Numbered from the stretch's first letter, positions 53,978-62,001 are shown. The stretch is DNA of 64,000 nt from Propionibacteriaceae bacterium (GCA_025965155.1 JAOPXN010000070.1:124001-188000); one strand, 5' to 3'. Notes: generated from the letters alone by a model not told the origin. Program-made: numbers and translations.

Positions 53978-54397
53978 ATGACTGATCTATCGACGACCGA
54001 TCAGGCTGAGCCTCGTCCGTCCGACCTGGTCCAGGACAACCTGCCCGAGGCGGGCTCGGCCGCCCCGACTGAGTTCTCGGACTCGGCAGCCCCGACGATG
54101 GACGACCTGACCGAGGCCCTCAAAGATGTGGTGGACCCCGAGCTAGGAATCAACGTCGTTGATCTAGGCCTGATCTACGGCCTGCACCTCGACGAGGGCA
54201 ACGCGCTCACCATTGACATGACGCTGACCTCGGCAGCCTGCCCGTTGACCGACGTCATCGAGGACCAGACGAACACGGCCCTCGAGGGCCTCGTCTCACA
54301 GGTCGCGATCAACTGGGTCTGGATGCCCCCGTGGGGGCTGGAGAAGATCACCGACGATGGACGGGACCAGTTGAGGGCTCTCGGGTTCAACGTCTGA
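53978..54397 (+). CDS. sufT: MIP18/DUF59 family Fe-S maturation protein (SufT)
   Basis: A 139-residue protein of the MIP18 family (DUF59), an Fe-S carrier/maturation factor that closes most Gram-positive suf operons. The core is LKDVVDPELGINVVDLGLIYG (seen as VVDPELGINVVDLG) and LTSAACPLTDVIEDQ, with the conserved Cys. About 45 residues of Ala/Ser/Pro-rich sequence precede it. ATG 53978 has AAGGAG seven nt upstream. It is the last gene of the operon; the giant inverted repeat follows 30 bp later. Confidence 0.92.
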   Translation: MTDLSTTDQAEPRPSDLVQDNLPEAGSAAPTEFSDSAAPTMDDLTEALKDVVDPELGINVVDLGLIYGLHLDEGNALTIDMTLTSAACPLTDVIEDQTNTALEGLVSQVAINWVWMPPWGLEKITDDGRDQLRALGFNV

Positions 54398-54427
54398 GAC
54401 TCGTTGTGCTGCGGCTCGCGTGATCCT

Positions 54428-54535
54428 GGGCTGAGCTGAGGGGTGCGTGCGCGCGGGAGCCATCCGCGCCTCGCTTCGCTCGGCGCTCCCGCCAGGCCCG
54501 TCCGCGCCGCGCGCACGCACCCCTCAGCTCAGCCC
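54428..54535. repeat. 108-bp palindromic element with perfect 29-bp arms (end of suf operon)
   Basis: Arms 54428-54456 and 54507-54535 are perfectly complementary over 29 bp, enclosing a 50-nt loop. Inside the loop GGGAGC (54455-54460) can pair with GCTCCC (54485-54490), and GCGCC with GGCGC around a CTCGCTTCGCT turn. No T tract follows. It could act as the suf terminator or be a mobile palindromic unit. It is by far the largest exact inverted repeat in the window. Confidence 0.85.
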
Positions 54536-54563
54536 AAGAGCTGTAGGCCCGCCCCCGATCTTT

Positions 54564-54701
54564 ATGGGGCTGATGGCGCCAGGTGGCTGGGTAGCTCTGG
54601 CTGGCGGCTGGATCGCTGGATGGACACACTGTGGTGTCGTGAAGTGTGATGGTGCTCCTATGTGGAGCGCCTTTGTTGTGTGTGTTTTGAGTGTGCTGTG
54701 A
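54564..54701 (+). CDS. possible 45-residue Trp-rich leader peptide upstream of the ABC-F gene
   Basis: An ATG-started frame of 45 codons reads MGLMAPGGWVALAGGW, then IAGWTHCGVVKC and DGAPMWSAFVVCVLSVL. It has four Trp and three Cys codons and ends with TGA at 54699-54701, directly on the AAGGAA ribosome binding site (54701-54706) of the ABC-F gene. ABC-F resistance genes are often controlled by translation of such leaders. No good ribosome binding site precedes the ATG. It may be fortuitous; the 54536-54716 stretch holds nothing else. Confidence 0.3.
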   Translation: MGLMAPGGWVALAGGWIAGWTHCGVVKCDGAPMWSAFVVCVLSVL

Positions 54702-54716
54702 AGGAATGTGTTGTAG

Positions 54717-56315
54717 ATGCTCGTTGTACGCGATGTCGAGGTGCGGGTCGGTGCCCGGCTGCTGCTGGAGCATGCCTCGTTCCAGGTGGCGGCCGGTGAC
54801 AAGATCGGGCTGGTTGGACGGAACGGGGCGGGCAAGACCACGCTGACGAAGATGCTGGCCGGTGAAGGGACGCCGGCGGCCGGCTCCATCTCGCGTACTG
54901 GGGAGGTCGGGTATCTGCCGCAGGATCCGCGGACCGGCGATGTGGAGGTGCTGGCGAAGGACCGAATTCTGTCGGCGCGCGGGATTGACTCGGTCATCGC
55001 GCGGCTGCGGAAGGCGGAGCTGCAGATGGGCGACGACTCCGAGGCGGTACGCGATAAGGCGATGGCGAGCTATGCCCGGGCGGAGGCTGAGCTGGCTGCG
55101 GCCGGAGGCTACGCGGCGGAGGCCGAGGCGGCCCGGATCGCCAGCAACCTGTCGCTTCCGGAGAGGGTGCTGCACCAGCCGTTGAAGACGCTGTCGGGCG
55201 GTCAGCGCCGACGGGTCGAGCTGGCCCGCATCCTGTTCTCCGGTGCCGAGACGCTGTTGCTGGATGAGCCCACGAACCACCTGGACGCCGACTCCATCGT
55301 GTGGCTGCGGAGCTACCTGCAGGGTCACTCCGGTGGACTGCTGGTGATCAGCCACGACACCGGCCTGCTGGACCAGACCGTCAACAAGGTGTTCCACCTC
55401 GACGCCAACCGGTCCGAGATCGACGTCTACGCGATGGACTGGAAGCGGTACCTGCAGCAGCGGGAGACCGACGAGAAGCGACGTCGTCGCGAACGGCAGA
55501 ACGCCGAGCGCAAGGCGGACCAGCTGATGACCCAAGCCGACAAGATGCGGGCCAAGGCGACCAAGGCGACGGCGGCGCAGAACATGGCCAAGCGTGCGGA
55601 GCGGTTGCTGTCGGGCCTGGAAGGCGAGCGGGCGCAGGACAAGGTGGCGAAGATCAGGTTCCCCGAGCCGGCACCGTGCGGCAAGACGCCGCTGACGGCC
55701 AACGGACTGAGCAAGACCTACGGTTCGCTGGAAGTCTTCGCGGGAGTTGATCTTGCCATCGACCGGGGCAGCCAGGTCGTCATCCTCGGCCTGAACGGTG
55801 CAGGCAAGACCACGTTGCTGCGGATTCTGGCCGGGGTGGAGAAATCCGACACCGGCGAGGTGGTTCCCGGTCACGGGCTGCGGCTGGGGTATTACGCCCA
55901 GGAGCACGAGACCCTGGACGTGAACCGGTCGGTGCTGGCGAACATGAAGACCGCGGCCCCGCAGCTCAACGAGACCGACGTACGGAAGGTGCTGGGCTCG
56001 TTCCTGTTCTCCGGTGACGACGTGGACAAGCCTGCGGCTGTGTTGTCGGGCGGGGAGAAGACGCGGCTGGCGCTCGCCGCACTGGTCGTCTCCAGTGCCA
56101 ACGTCTTGTTGCTGGACGAGCCGACCAACAACCTCGACCCCGCCTCGCGGGCGGAGGTACTGCAGGCCATCCGTAACTATGCTGGCGCCGTCGTTCTGGT
56201 GACGCACGATGAGGGAGCGGTGGAAGCTCTCGATCCCGACCGGGTGCTGCTGTTGCCCGACGGTGTCGAGGATCTGTGGACACCTGAGTACGGCGACCTC
56301 ATTTCCTTGGCCTGA
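54717..56315 (+). CDS. ABC-F family ATPase (ribosome-associated)
   Basis: A 532-residue ABC-F protein with two ABC domains and no membrane part. Domain 1 has GRNGAGKTT, LSGGQRRRVELA and LLLDEPTNHLD; domain 2 has GLNGAGKTT, LSGGEKTRLALAAL and LLLDEPTNNLD. The interdomain linker (about 235-310) is long and Lys/Arg-rich, as needed to reach the ribosomal P site. Such proteins bind the E site and rescue stalled or drug-bound ribosomes. Neighbourhood and sequence resemble mycobacterial Rv1473, which lies next to a small HTH gene, as here. Confidence 0.93.
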   Translation: MLVVRDVEVRVGARLLLEHASFQVAAGDKIGLVGRNGAGKTTLTKMLAGEGTPAAGSISRTGEVGYLPQDPRTGDVEVLAKDRILSARGIDSVIARLRKAELQMGDDSEAVRDKAMASYARAEAELAAAGGYAAEAEAARIASNLSLPERVLHQPLKTLSGGQRRRVELARILFSGAETLLLDEPTNHLDADSIVWLRSYLQGHSGGLLVISHDTGLLDQTVNKVFHLDANRSEIDVYAMDWKRYLQQRETDEKRRRRERQNAERKADQLMTQADKMRAKATKATAAQNMAKRAERLLSGLEGERAQDKVAKIRFPEPAPCGKTPLTANGLSKTYGSLEVFAGVDLAIDRGSQVVILGLNGAGKTTLLRILAGVEKSDTGEVVPGHGLRLGYYAQEHETLDVNRSVLANMKTAAPQLNETDVRKVLGSFLFSGDDVDKPAAVLSGGEKTRLALAALVVSSANVLLLDEPTNNLDPASRAEVLQAIRNYAGAVVLVTHDEGAVEALDPDRVLLLPDGVEDLWTPEYGDLISLA

Positions 56316-56317
56316 CT

Positions 56318-56346
56318 ATGATCTTGGTCGCCTCCCTCAAGATCAT
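56318..56346 (+). terminator. hairpin right after the ABC-F stop codon
   Basis: ATGATCTTG (56318-56326) and CAAGATCAT (56338-56346) form a perfect 9-bp stem with an 11-nt loop, three bases after the stop codon. A second, smaller repeat (CAAGAT at 56390-56395, ATCTTG at 56402-56407) followed by GTTTT lies downstream. Confidence 0.5.
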
Positions 56347-56489
56347 GTAGGTCTTTGACCGAAGTGCATGTCATCGGGGAGATCAGCAACAAGATTTGAC
56401 GATCTTGGTTTTACAACGGTGCACTTTGCCATTTCTCGTGATCATGACGCCCTTTCCCCGACATAAGGGGGGAAAAGTGCTAGAAATGG

Positions 56490-56520
56490 TTGATCAATGA
56501 TCATGCAAAGATCGATCATT
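56490..56520. promoter_or_regulatory. GATC-rich inverted repeats upstream of the HTH-histone-like gene
   Basis: TTGATCAA (56490-56497) is a perfect palindrome and overlaps AATGATC (56496-56502), which is mirrored by GATCATT (56514-56520). The 56316-56581 stretch is clearly AT-rich for this genome and contains about ten GATC tetramers. It is probably an operator and promoter region, possibly autoregulated by the HTH protein. Confidence 0.4.
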
Positions 56521-56581
56521 GGTTGCAATAGGTCATCGAGCGCACCGCCCGGCGACGCCCGATCTGATCAGGGGAGGCATT

Positions 56582-57541
56582 GTGGCTAAGGCACTAACCA
56601 AAGGTTCCCGAATCACCGGCGCACAGCGGGATGCATTGGCGGCGCAGTTCGCGAAGAGATACAGCGCGGGCGAGAGTATCCGCAAGATCGCCGAGGACGC
56701 CGGCCGTTCCTTCGGCTTTGTCCACGGCGTCCTGAAGGAGGCAGGTACTGCGCTGCGGGGCCGTGGCGGTGCCACCCGCGGGGCCAGACAGCCGGCCGGC
56801 GCGGGCGCCGCCGGACGGAGCGCCGCCCGCCGGACCACGGCCAGCCAAGCTCCGGCCACGACTGCGCCAAGCAGAGGTGCCGCACGCAAGTCGAGCGCAA
56901 CCAAGACCAATGCCAGCAAGGCCACCGCCAGGAGTGCGGCCAAAGCCGCCCCAGGAAGGTCGGCGGCGCCGAAGGCACCAGCAACCAGGAAGACCGCGAG
57001 GAAGACCGCGACTGGGGCTTCAACCGCCGCGGCGGCCAAGACCGCCAGGGTAGGGGCCACCAAGACCAGCAAATCTGCGGTCACCAAGTCGACACCGACG
57101 ACAAAGTCGGCCGGAACCGCGCCGGGGCGCGGCCCGGCGAAGACCTCGACGGCGAAAACTCCGGCGGCCAAAGCCTCCGCCGGGAGGACCTCAGCGGCGA
57201 AGACCCCAGCCTCGAAATCTTCAGCCTCGAGATCCTCAGCCTCGAAGTCCTCTGCGGCGAAGACATCGGCCACGAAGACAACGGCGGCTAAGGCCGGCGG
57301 CCCCAGGACGCCCGCGAAGGCGACGAAGAGCGCCGGGACCGGGAGCGTCGCGAACAAGTCGGCGGCCCGGACCGCCGCCGCGAAAGCGCCGACCAAGAGC
57401 TCGGTGACCAGGTCCGACGGGCATCAGACGGCCGCCAAGGCGACATCCGCCAAGACGGCTGCGACGAAGAAGGCCAGCCAGCGGACCGCCGCACCAGCGA
57501 CCAAGAAGGCCGCGGCCCGAACGACGGCGAAGAACGGCTGA
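56582..57541 (+). CDS. helix-turn-helix protein fused to a histone H1-like Ala/Lys/Thr-rich tail
   Basis: Residues about 8-68 form the small HTH domain found as a stand-alone 60-75 residue protein in many actinobacteria (SAGESIRKIAEDAGRSFGFVHGVL, quoted in part as IRKIAEDAGRSFGFV, then LRGRGGATRG). In mycobacteria the equivalent is Rv1473A, next to the ABC-F gene Rv1473. Here about 250 more residues follow, almost only Ala, Lys, Thr, Ser, Arg, Gly and Pro, in KTAAK/SKSSA-type repeats with very high positive charge. It likely binds DNA non-specifically. GTG 56582 has GGAGG four nt upstream. Total 319 residues. Confidence 0.85.
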   Translation: MAKALTKGSRITGAQRDALAAQFAKRYSAGESIRKIAEDAGRSFGFVHGVLKEAGTALRGRGGATRGARQPAGAGAAGRSAARRTTASQAPATTAPSRGAARKSSATKTNASKATARSAAKAAPGRSAAPKAPATRKTARKTATGASTAAAAKTARVGATKTSKSAVTKSTPTTKSAGTAPGRGPAKTSTAKTPAAKASAGRTSAAKTPASKSSASRSSASKSSAAKTSATKTTAAKAGGPRTPAKATKSAGTGSVANKSAARTAAAKAPTKSSVTRSDGHQTAAKATSAKTAATKKASQRTAAPATKKAAARTTAKNG

Positions 57542-57646
57542 ACCTGCGCTCCGGAATGAGGCCTGCCTGCTGAGCGTTGCAACCGACGACGGTTGCGCCG
57601 AGGAACTCGGCCGCGCGCCGGTGGGCTATGAGGTGAGGAGAACGCG

Positions 57647-59539
57647 ATGTCGATGATGCGCGGCGGGATGATGAGCCGCATGTCGCGGGACCCCTCGATC
57701 TCGGACTACAAGCTAAAGAAGGGCGTCGTTCGACGCGTTCTCGCTTTTGCCCGGCCGTATCGCGGGTTGATCAGCGTCTTCATCGTCTTGATCGCGGTGT
57801 CGGCAGCGCTGTCGGTGGCCCCGCCGCTGTTGTTCAAGCAGATCATCGACGACGGTGTGCTAGGCGGAGACCCCCGGCTCGTCGTGACCCTATCGGCGGT
57901 CGTCGCCGGACTGGCGATCATCGACGCCGGCATCAGCATCGTGCAGCGCTGGTGTTCCTCCAAGATCGGTGAGGGCCTGATCTTCGATCTTCGTACCCGC
58001 GTGTTCGATCATGTGCTGAGCATGCCGATCGCCTTCTTCACCAGGACCCAGACCGGGAAACTGGTGTCCAGACTCAACTCCGACGTGATCGGCGCCCAGC
58101 AGGCCTTCACCTCGACCCTGTCGACGGTGCTCTCCAACGTCATCAGCCTGGTGCTGGTTCTGACAGCCATGCTGGTGCTGAGCTGGCAGCTCACCGTTGC
58201 GGCGCTGGTGCTGCTGCCGATCTTCCTGATCCCGGCCAAGCTGGTCGGTCGCCGGCTGGCCCTGTTGACCAGGGAGCAGATGCAGCTCAACGGGGAGATG
58301 TCGGTCAGCATGACCGAGCGGTTCAGCGTCAGCGGTGCGCTGCTGGTGAAGCTGTTTGGCCAACCGGTCGAGGAGCACGCGCGGTTCGCCGAGCGGGCCG
58401 GCGCGGTACGCGACGTGTCGGTCAAGATCGCCCTGAACGGCCGGTTCTTCATGACCTCGCTCGGTCTGGTCGCTGCGCTGGCCACTGCCCTCGTGTACGG
58501 CATCGGCGGCCTGTTCACCATCCAGGGCGCACTGACCGTCGGCACGCTGACCGCGTTGGCCGGGCTGCTGGCGCGGTTGTACGGCCCGCTGACCCAGCTG
58601 ACCAACCTGCCGCTGGACGTGATGAGCGCACTGGTGAGTTTCGACCGTGTGTTCGAGGTCTTGGACCTGGCGCCGATGATCGCCGATTCCGACGACGCCA
58701 AGCCGGTGACCGGGCCGTCGTCGGTCTCGTTCCGCGCGGTGTCATTCCGCTATCCGGGGCCTGAGGAGGTGTCACTGGCCAGCCTGGAGTCGGTGGCCTC
58801 GCTGGACCAGCGGCGCAGCGAGGACGTGCTGCATGACGTCAGCTTCGACGTACAGCCCGGCCAGACCGTCGCCTTGGTGGGCCCTTCGGGCGGCGGTAAG
58901 ACCACGATCACGCACCTGGTTGCCCGGCTGTACGACACCACCGCCGGATCCGTGGAAGTCGGCGGTGTCGATGTTCGTGACCTCCAGCTTGCTTCGCTGC
59001 GCAAGACGGTCGGCTACGTCACACAGGATGCGCACATGTTCCACGACACTATCCGCGCCAACCTGGCGTACGCCAAACCCGACGCCACCGTGCCGGAGAT
59101 GATGGCGGTCCTGGAGGCGGCCCAGATCCACAACCTGGTGGAGTCGCTGCCCGACGGCCTGGACACCGTCGTGGGCGAGCGCGGGTACCGGCTGTCTGGT
59201 GGCGAGCGGCAACGGCTGGCCATCGCCCGGCTGCTGCTAGCCGCGCCGCCGATCGTGATTCTGGATGAGGCCACAGCGCACCTGGACTCCGAGTCCGAGG
59301 TGGCGGTGCAGCGTGCCCTGGACGAGGCGATGCACGGTCGTACCAGCATCGTGATCGCGCACCGGCTGTCCACCGTCCGGCACGCCGACCTGATCGTCGT
59401 GATCGACCGTGGCCGGGTGGTGCAGCAGGGCCGTCACGCCCACCTGTTGGCTGAAGGCGGGCTCTATGCCGAACTGCACCGCACCCAGTTCGCCGAGGCT
59501 GCCGCCGACGTCATGGCCGACGCGGAGCCCACACGCTGA
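57647..59539 (+). CDS. ABC exporter (fused membrane and ATPase domains)
   Basis: A 630-residue type IV (MsbA/LmrA-like) half-transporter. Six membrane helices occupy about residues 28-330; the ATPase domain follows with Walker A GPSGGGKTT, the Q-loop YVTQDAHMF, signature LSGGERQRLAIA, Walker B IVILDEATAHLD and the H-loop IAHRLSTV. An insertion of about 20 residues precedes the Walker A strand (SLESVASLDQRRSED). GAGGAG is six nt before ATG 57647. No partner half is adjacent, so it probably homodimerises. The 3' end overlaps the convergent methyltransferase gene by 29 bases. Confidence 0.92.
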   Translation: MSMMRGGMMSRMSRDPSISDYKLKKGVVRRVLAFARPYRGLISVFIVLIAVSAALSVAPPLLFKQIIDDGVLGGDPRLVVTLSAVVAGLAIIDAGISIVQRWCSSKIGEGLIFDLRTRVFDHVLSMPIAFFTRTQTGKLVSRLNSDVIGAQQAFTSTLSTVLSNVISLVLVLTAMLVLSWQLTVAALVLLPIFLIPAKLVGRRLALLTREQMQLNGEMSVSMTERFSVSGALLVKLFGQPVEEHARFAERAGAVRDVSVKIALNGRFFMTSLGLVAALATALVYGIGGLFTIQGALTVGTLTALAGLLARLYGPLTQLTNLPLDVMSALVSFDRVFEVLDLAPMIADSDDAKPVTGPSSVSFRAVSFRYPGPEEVSLASLESVASLDQRRSEDVLHDVSFDVQPGQTVALVGPSGGGKTTITHLVARLYDTTAGSVEVGGVDVRDLQLASLRKTVGYVTQDAHMFHDTIRANLAYAKPDATVPEMMAVLEAAQIHNLVESLPDGLDTVVGERGYRLSGGERQRLAIARLLLAAPPIVILDEATAHLDSESEVAVQRALDEAMHGRTSIVIAHRLSTVRHADLIVVIDRGRVVQQGRHAHLLAEGGLYAELHRTQFAEAAADVMADAEPTR

Positions 59540-60362
59540 TGGTGACCGCCACCGTGACAGTGAACGGAACGGGCAGGCCACGCAGGCCCTGAGCGATGGC
59601 CCGCTCGTCCAGGTGGAACGCGTTCGGTCCCATCCGAACCAGGTCGCTCAGCGTGGCCCCATCCAGCGCAGACTCGAACTGGACCCGGACGGCTTCGTCG
59701 GCCTCGAACCGGCCCGACAGGGCAGCCTCCAGCCGGTCACTCTTGGCTTCCTCGATGGACAGCAGCCCGAGCGGTTCCCGTAGCTCGGCGAGATGTTCGG
59801 GTTCGGGCGACACCACCAGCAGCCGTCCGGTCGGTTTGAGCACCCGATGGAACTCCTCGGCGTTGCGTGGGGCGAAGACGCTGCTGACGACGTCGAACTG
59901 GCCGTCCCGCAACGGCAGCGGCTGCCAGACGTCGGCTACCACGGCAGCGAGCCGCGGATGTGCTCGAGCCGCGTGCCGGGCTGCGGCCACGGAGACGTCC
60001 AGGCCGACACCTCGGGCGCCGGTGATCCGGTCCAGCATGGTCGCCAGGTAGTAGCCGGTCCCGGTGCCGGTGTCCAGCAGCCGGCTGTCGGCGCCCGAAC
60101 CCGAACCGGCGGCCAGCGCGCTCAGCCGCTCGGCGATCGGCTGGTAGTGGCCGGCGGACAGGAAGTGGTCCCGGGCGGCGATCATCGGGCCCGTGTCGGC
60201 GTTGCGCGGCTGCTTGCTACCGAGCAGGTTCAGGTACCCCTGCCGAGCGAGGTCGAACGAGTGGCCGTTCGCACACCGGACGGCGCGGCCGTCACTCGAC
60301 AGGGACAGCGGCCCGCCACAGTGCGGGCAGGCCAGCACATCGAGCTGGTCGAGGATCGCCAC
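59511..60362 (-). CDS. RlmA-type 23S rRNA (guanine-N1)-methyltransferase
   Basis: A 283-residue SAM-dependent methyltransferase. An N-terminal zinc module with Cys12, Cys15, Cys30 and His34 (CPHCGGPL ... CANGHSFD) is followed by FDLARQGYLNLL, a hallmark of RlmA/TlrB. The SAM motif is LLDTGTGTGYYLA and VGLDVSVAAARHAA. Gram-positive relatives (RlmA-II) methylate G748 in 23S rRNA helix 35, next to the macrolide exit tunnel. ATG 60362 opens MAILDQLDVLACP. The 3' ends of this and the ABC exporter gene overlap. Confidence 0.88.
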   Translation of the reverse strand: MAILDQLDVLACPHCGGPLSLSSDGRAVRCANGHSFDLARQGYLNLLGSKQPRNADTGPMIAARDHFLSAGHYQPIAERLSALAAGSGSGADSRLLDTGTGTGYYLATMLDRITGARGVGLDVSVAAARHAARAHPRLAAVVADVWQPLPLRDGQFDVVSSVFAPRNAEEFHRVLKPTGRLLVVSPEPEHLAELREPLGLLSIEEAKSDRLEAALSGRFEADEAVRVQFESALDGATLSDLVRMGPNAFHLDERAIAQGLRGLPVPFTVTVAVTISVWAPRRP

Positions 60363-60365
60363 GGC

Positions 60366-61127
60366 CTACAAGCTCCGCAACGACCCACCCTCGATGGGGA
60401 TCACACAGCCGGTGAGGTACGAGGCCGCGGGGGACAGCACAAACGCAGCCACCCGGCCGAACTCCTCCGGCGTGCCGTACCTGCGGAGCGGGATCGACCC
60501 CTCGGCGGCGGCACGGCTGGCGGCGGGGTCCTCGGCCAGGGAGTCCAGGTGCCTCACCCGCTCGGTCTCGATCCGCCCCGGCATCAGGCCGACCACGCGG
60601 GTGCCGTTGGGCCCCAGCTCGTCGGCGAGCTCCTTGACCAGCATGCCCAGGCCGGGACGCAGACCGTTGGACGCGGCCAGCCCCCCGATCGGCTGCTTGA
60701 CCGACACCGACAACACCCAGCCGATGGCAAGGTCAGCGGCCGTGCCCTGTTTGGCCACGGACCGGGTCACCCGCAGTGCCGGAAGGAAGACCGACTCGAA
60801 GGCCCCCCGCCATTGGTCCTCGGTGGTACCCAGAGCGGTACCGGCCGGTGGGCCGCCGACACTGACCAGGGTCCCGTCCAGCTGGCCGTACGTATCCAGC
60901 GCCAGCTGGGTCGCCCGGTCCGCCACAGAAGGGTCCGCAAGGTCGGCGGCAAGGGCTACGGCACGGTGCGGTCCGAGCTCCTTGACGGCCTCGTCCAGCT
61001 TGTCCTTCCGGCGGGCCAGCAGGACCACCCGGGCGCCTTCGGCCACCAGCCGCTTCGCGCTGGCGCGGCCGAGACCTGCACTGGCCGCGGTGACGACGAA
61101 CACTCGATCGGTGAGCCCAAGGTCCAT
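60366..61127 (-). CDS. SDR family oxidoreductase lacking the catalytic Tyr-x3-Lys
   Basis: About 253 residues with a short-chain dehydrogenase fold: a variant cofactor motif TAASAGLG and the second block VLLARRKDKLDEA. At the active site, however, the usual Ser-(x)-Tyr-x3-Lys region reads SVSVKQPIGGLAASNGLRPG, with Leu and Asn in place of Tyr and Lys. A subgroup of actinobacterial SDRs shows this change, so it may be a binding or regulatory protein, or use other residues. ATG 61127 is chosen; GTG 61145 is in frame. It lies three bases from the rRNA methyltransferase gene, and the two are likely co-transcribed. Confidence 0.8.
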   Translation of the reverse strand: MDLGLTDRVFVVTAASAGLGRASAKRLVAEGARVVLLARRKDKLDEAVKELGPHRAVALAADLADPSVADRATQLALDTYGQLDGTLVSVGGPPAGTALGTTEDQWRGAFESVFLPALRVTRSVAKQGTAADLAIGWVLSVSVKQPIGGLAASNGLRPGLGMLVKELADELGPNGTRVVGLMPGRIETERVRHLDSLAEDPAASRAAAEGSIPLRRYGTPEEFGRVAAFVLSPAASYLTGCVIPIEGGSLRSL

Positions 61128-61200
61128 GACGCGATCTTGCCACACGGGATCCGCGCACTCACGGGGTCACCGCGGGCATCGAAGGCTGGTTCCGCTCCTT

Positions 61201-61250
61201 GCCGGGTCAGCGGAGGCTGGGTTGCTTCCCGGCCGGGTCAGCGGAGGCTG
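61201..61250. repeat. exact 19-bp direct repeat at the 3' end of the SURF1 gene
   Basis: GCCGGGTCAGCGGAGGCTG occurs at 61201-61219 and 61232-61250, 31 bp apart. One copy is inside the SURF1 frame and the other carries its stop codon in a shifted frame. Confidence 0.8.
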
Positions 61251-62001
61251 CCTCCGGCTGCGTCCCGCTGGCTACCGCTGTCGCGTTCTCCCGTCGTGCT
61301 CTGAGGTCGCCGCGGATGAACACCACCACGCCCAGCACGCCGATTCCGGTGAACATGAACCACTGCACGGCGTACCAGAAGTGCGGTCCGTCGGAGAGCT
61401 CCGGCACAAGCACCGGTACCAGGCCGCCTGTCTGCGGTGGGTCGACTGTCAGCAAGCCGATATAGCCGTCCGGCACCCGGTAGGGCAGCGCGGACTGGAG
61501 CGCGGCGGAGTTGACCAGCCGGGTCTGACCGTTGACCGGCTGCACCGCCCCCTGGCGCCCCTGTTCGCTGCGGCGGACGTGACCGATGACCGTCACCTCA
61601 CCCGACGGGGGTGGCGGCGCTGTGGACGGGATGGCAACGCCACGGTCCATGGCGACAAATCCCCGGTCGACCAGGACCCAACCGGCGCTGGTCTGCAGTG
61701 GGGTGACCACCTCGTAGCCGTTGGCGTCGCCGTTGCTGCGGTATCGGATCACGAACTGGTGGCTGGCGTCGAAGGTGCCACGCGCCTCGACTCGCTGCCA
61801 CTGGTCGGCCTCGACGATGGGCCGGTTGAACACCTCCGTGTACGGCTTCACCGGTGACTGCTCGTTGCTGATGGTGCTGACGTTGCGTTCCTTACGCTGC
61901 TCCAGCCGTCGCAGCTGCCATTCGCCGAGGAAGACGAAGACAGTGCCGAGGACGGCCACGAACAGAATGAGGGCAACCCAACGGACCCAGAGCCTTTGCA
62001 C
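61207..62001 (-). CDS. SURF1 family cytochrome oxidase assembly protein
   Basis: A 264-residue membrane protein with the SURF1 layout: an N-terminal helix (about 8-26, WVALILFVAVLGTVFVFLG), a large external loop with WQLRRLEQR, VLVDRGFVA and VNGQTRLVN, the DGPHFWYAVQWFMFTGIG motif (quoted as HFWYAVQWF) and a second helix. SURF1 helps insert heme a into the aa3 oxidase. The last about 30 residues are Ala/Pro-rich and affected by a short duplication. It is transcribed towards the SDR gene and preceded by the DUF6457 gene. Confidence 0.9.
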   Translation of the reverse strand: MQRLWVRWVALILFVAVLGTVFVFLGEWQLRRLEQRKERNVSTISNEQSPVKPYTEVFNRPIVEADQWQRVEARGTFDASHQFVIRYRSNGDANGYEVVTPLQTSAGWVLVDRGFVAMDRGVAIPSTAPPPPSGEVTVIGHVRRSEQGRQGAVQPVNGQTRLVNSAALQSALPYRVPDGYIGLLTVDPPQTGGLVPVLVPELSDGPHFWYAVQWFMFTGIGVLGVVVFIRGDLRARRENATAVASGTQPEAASADPAGKQPSLR

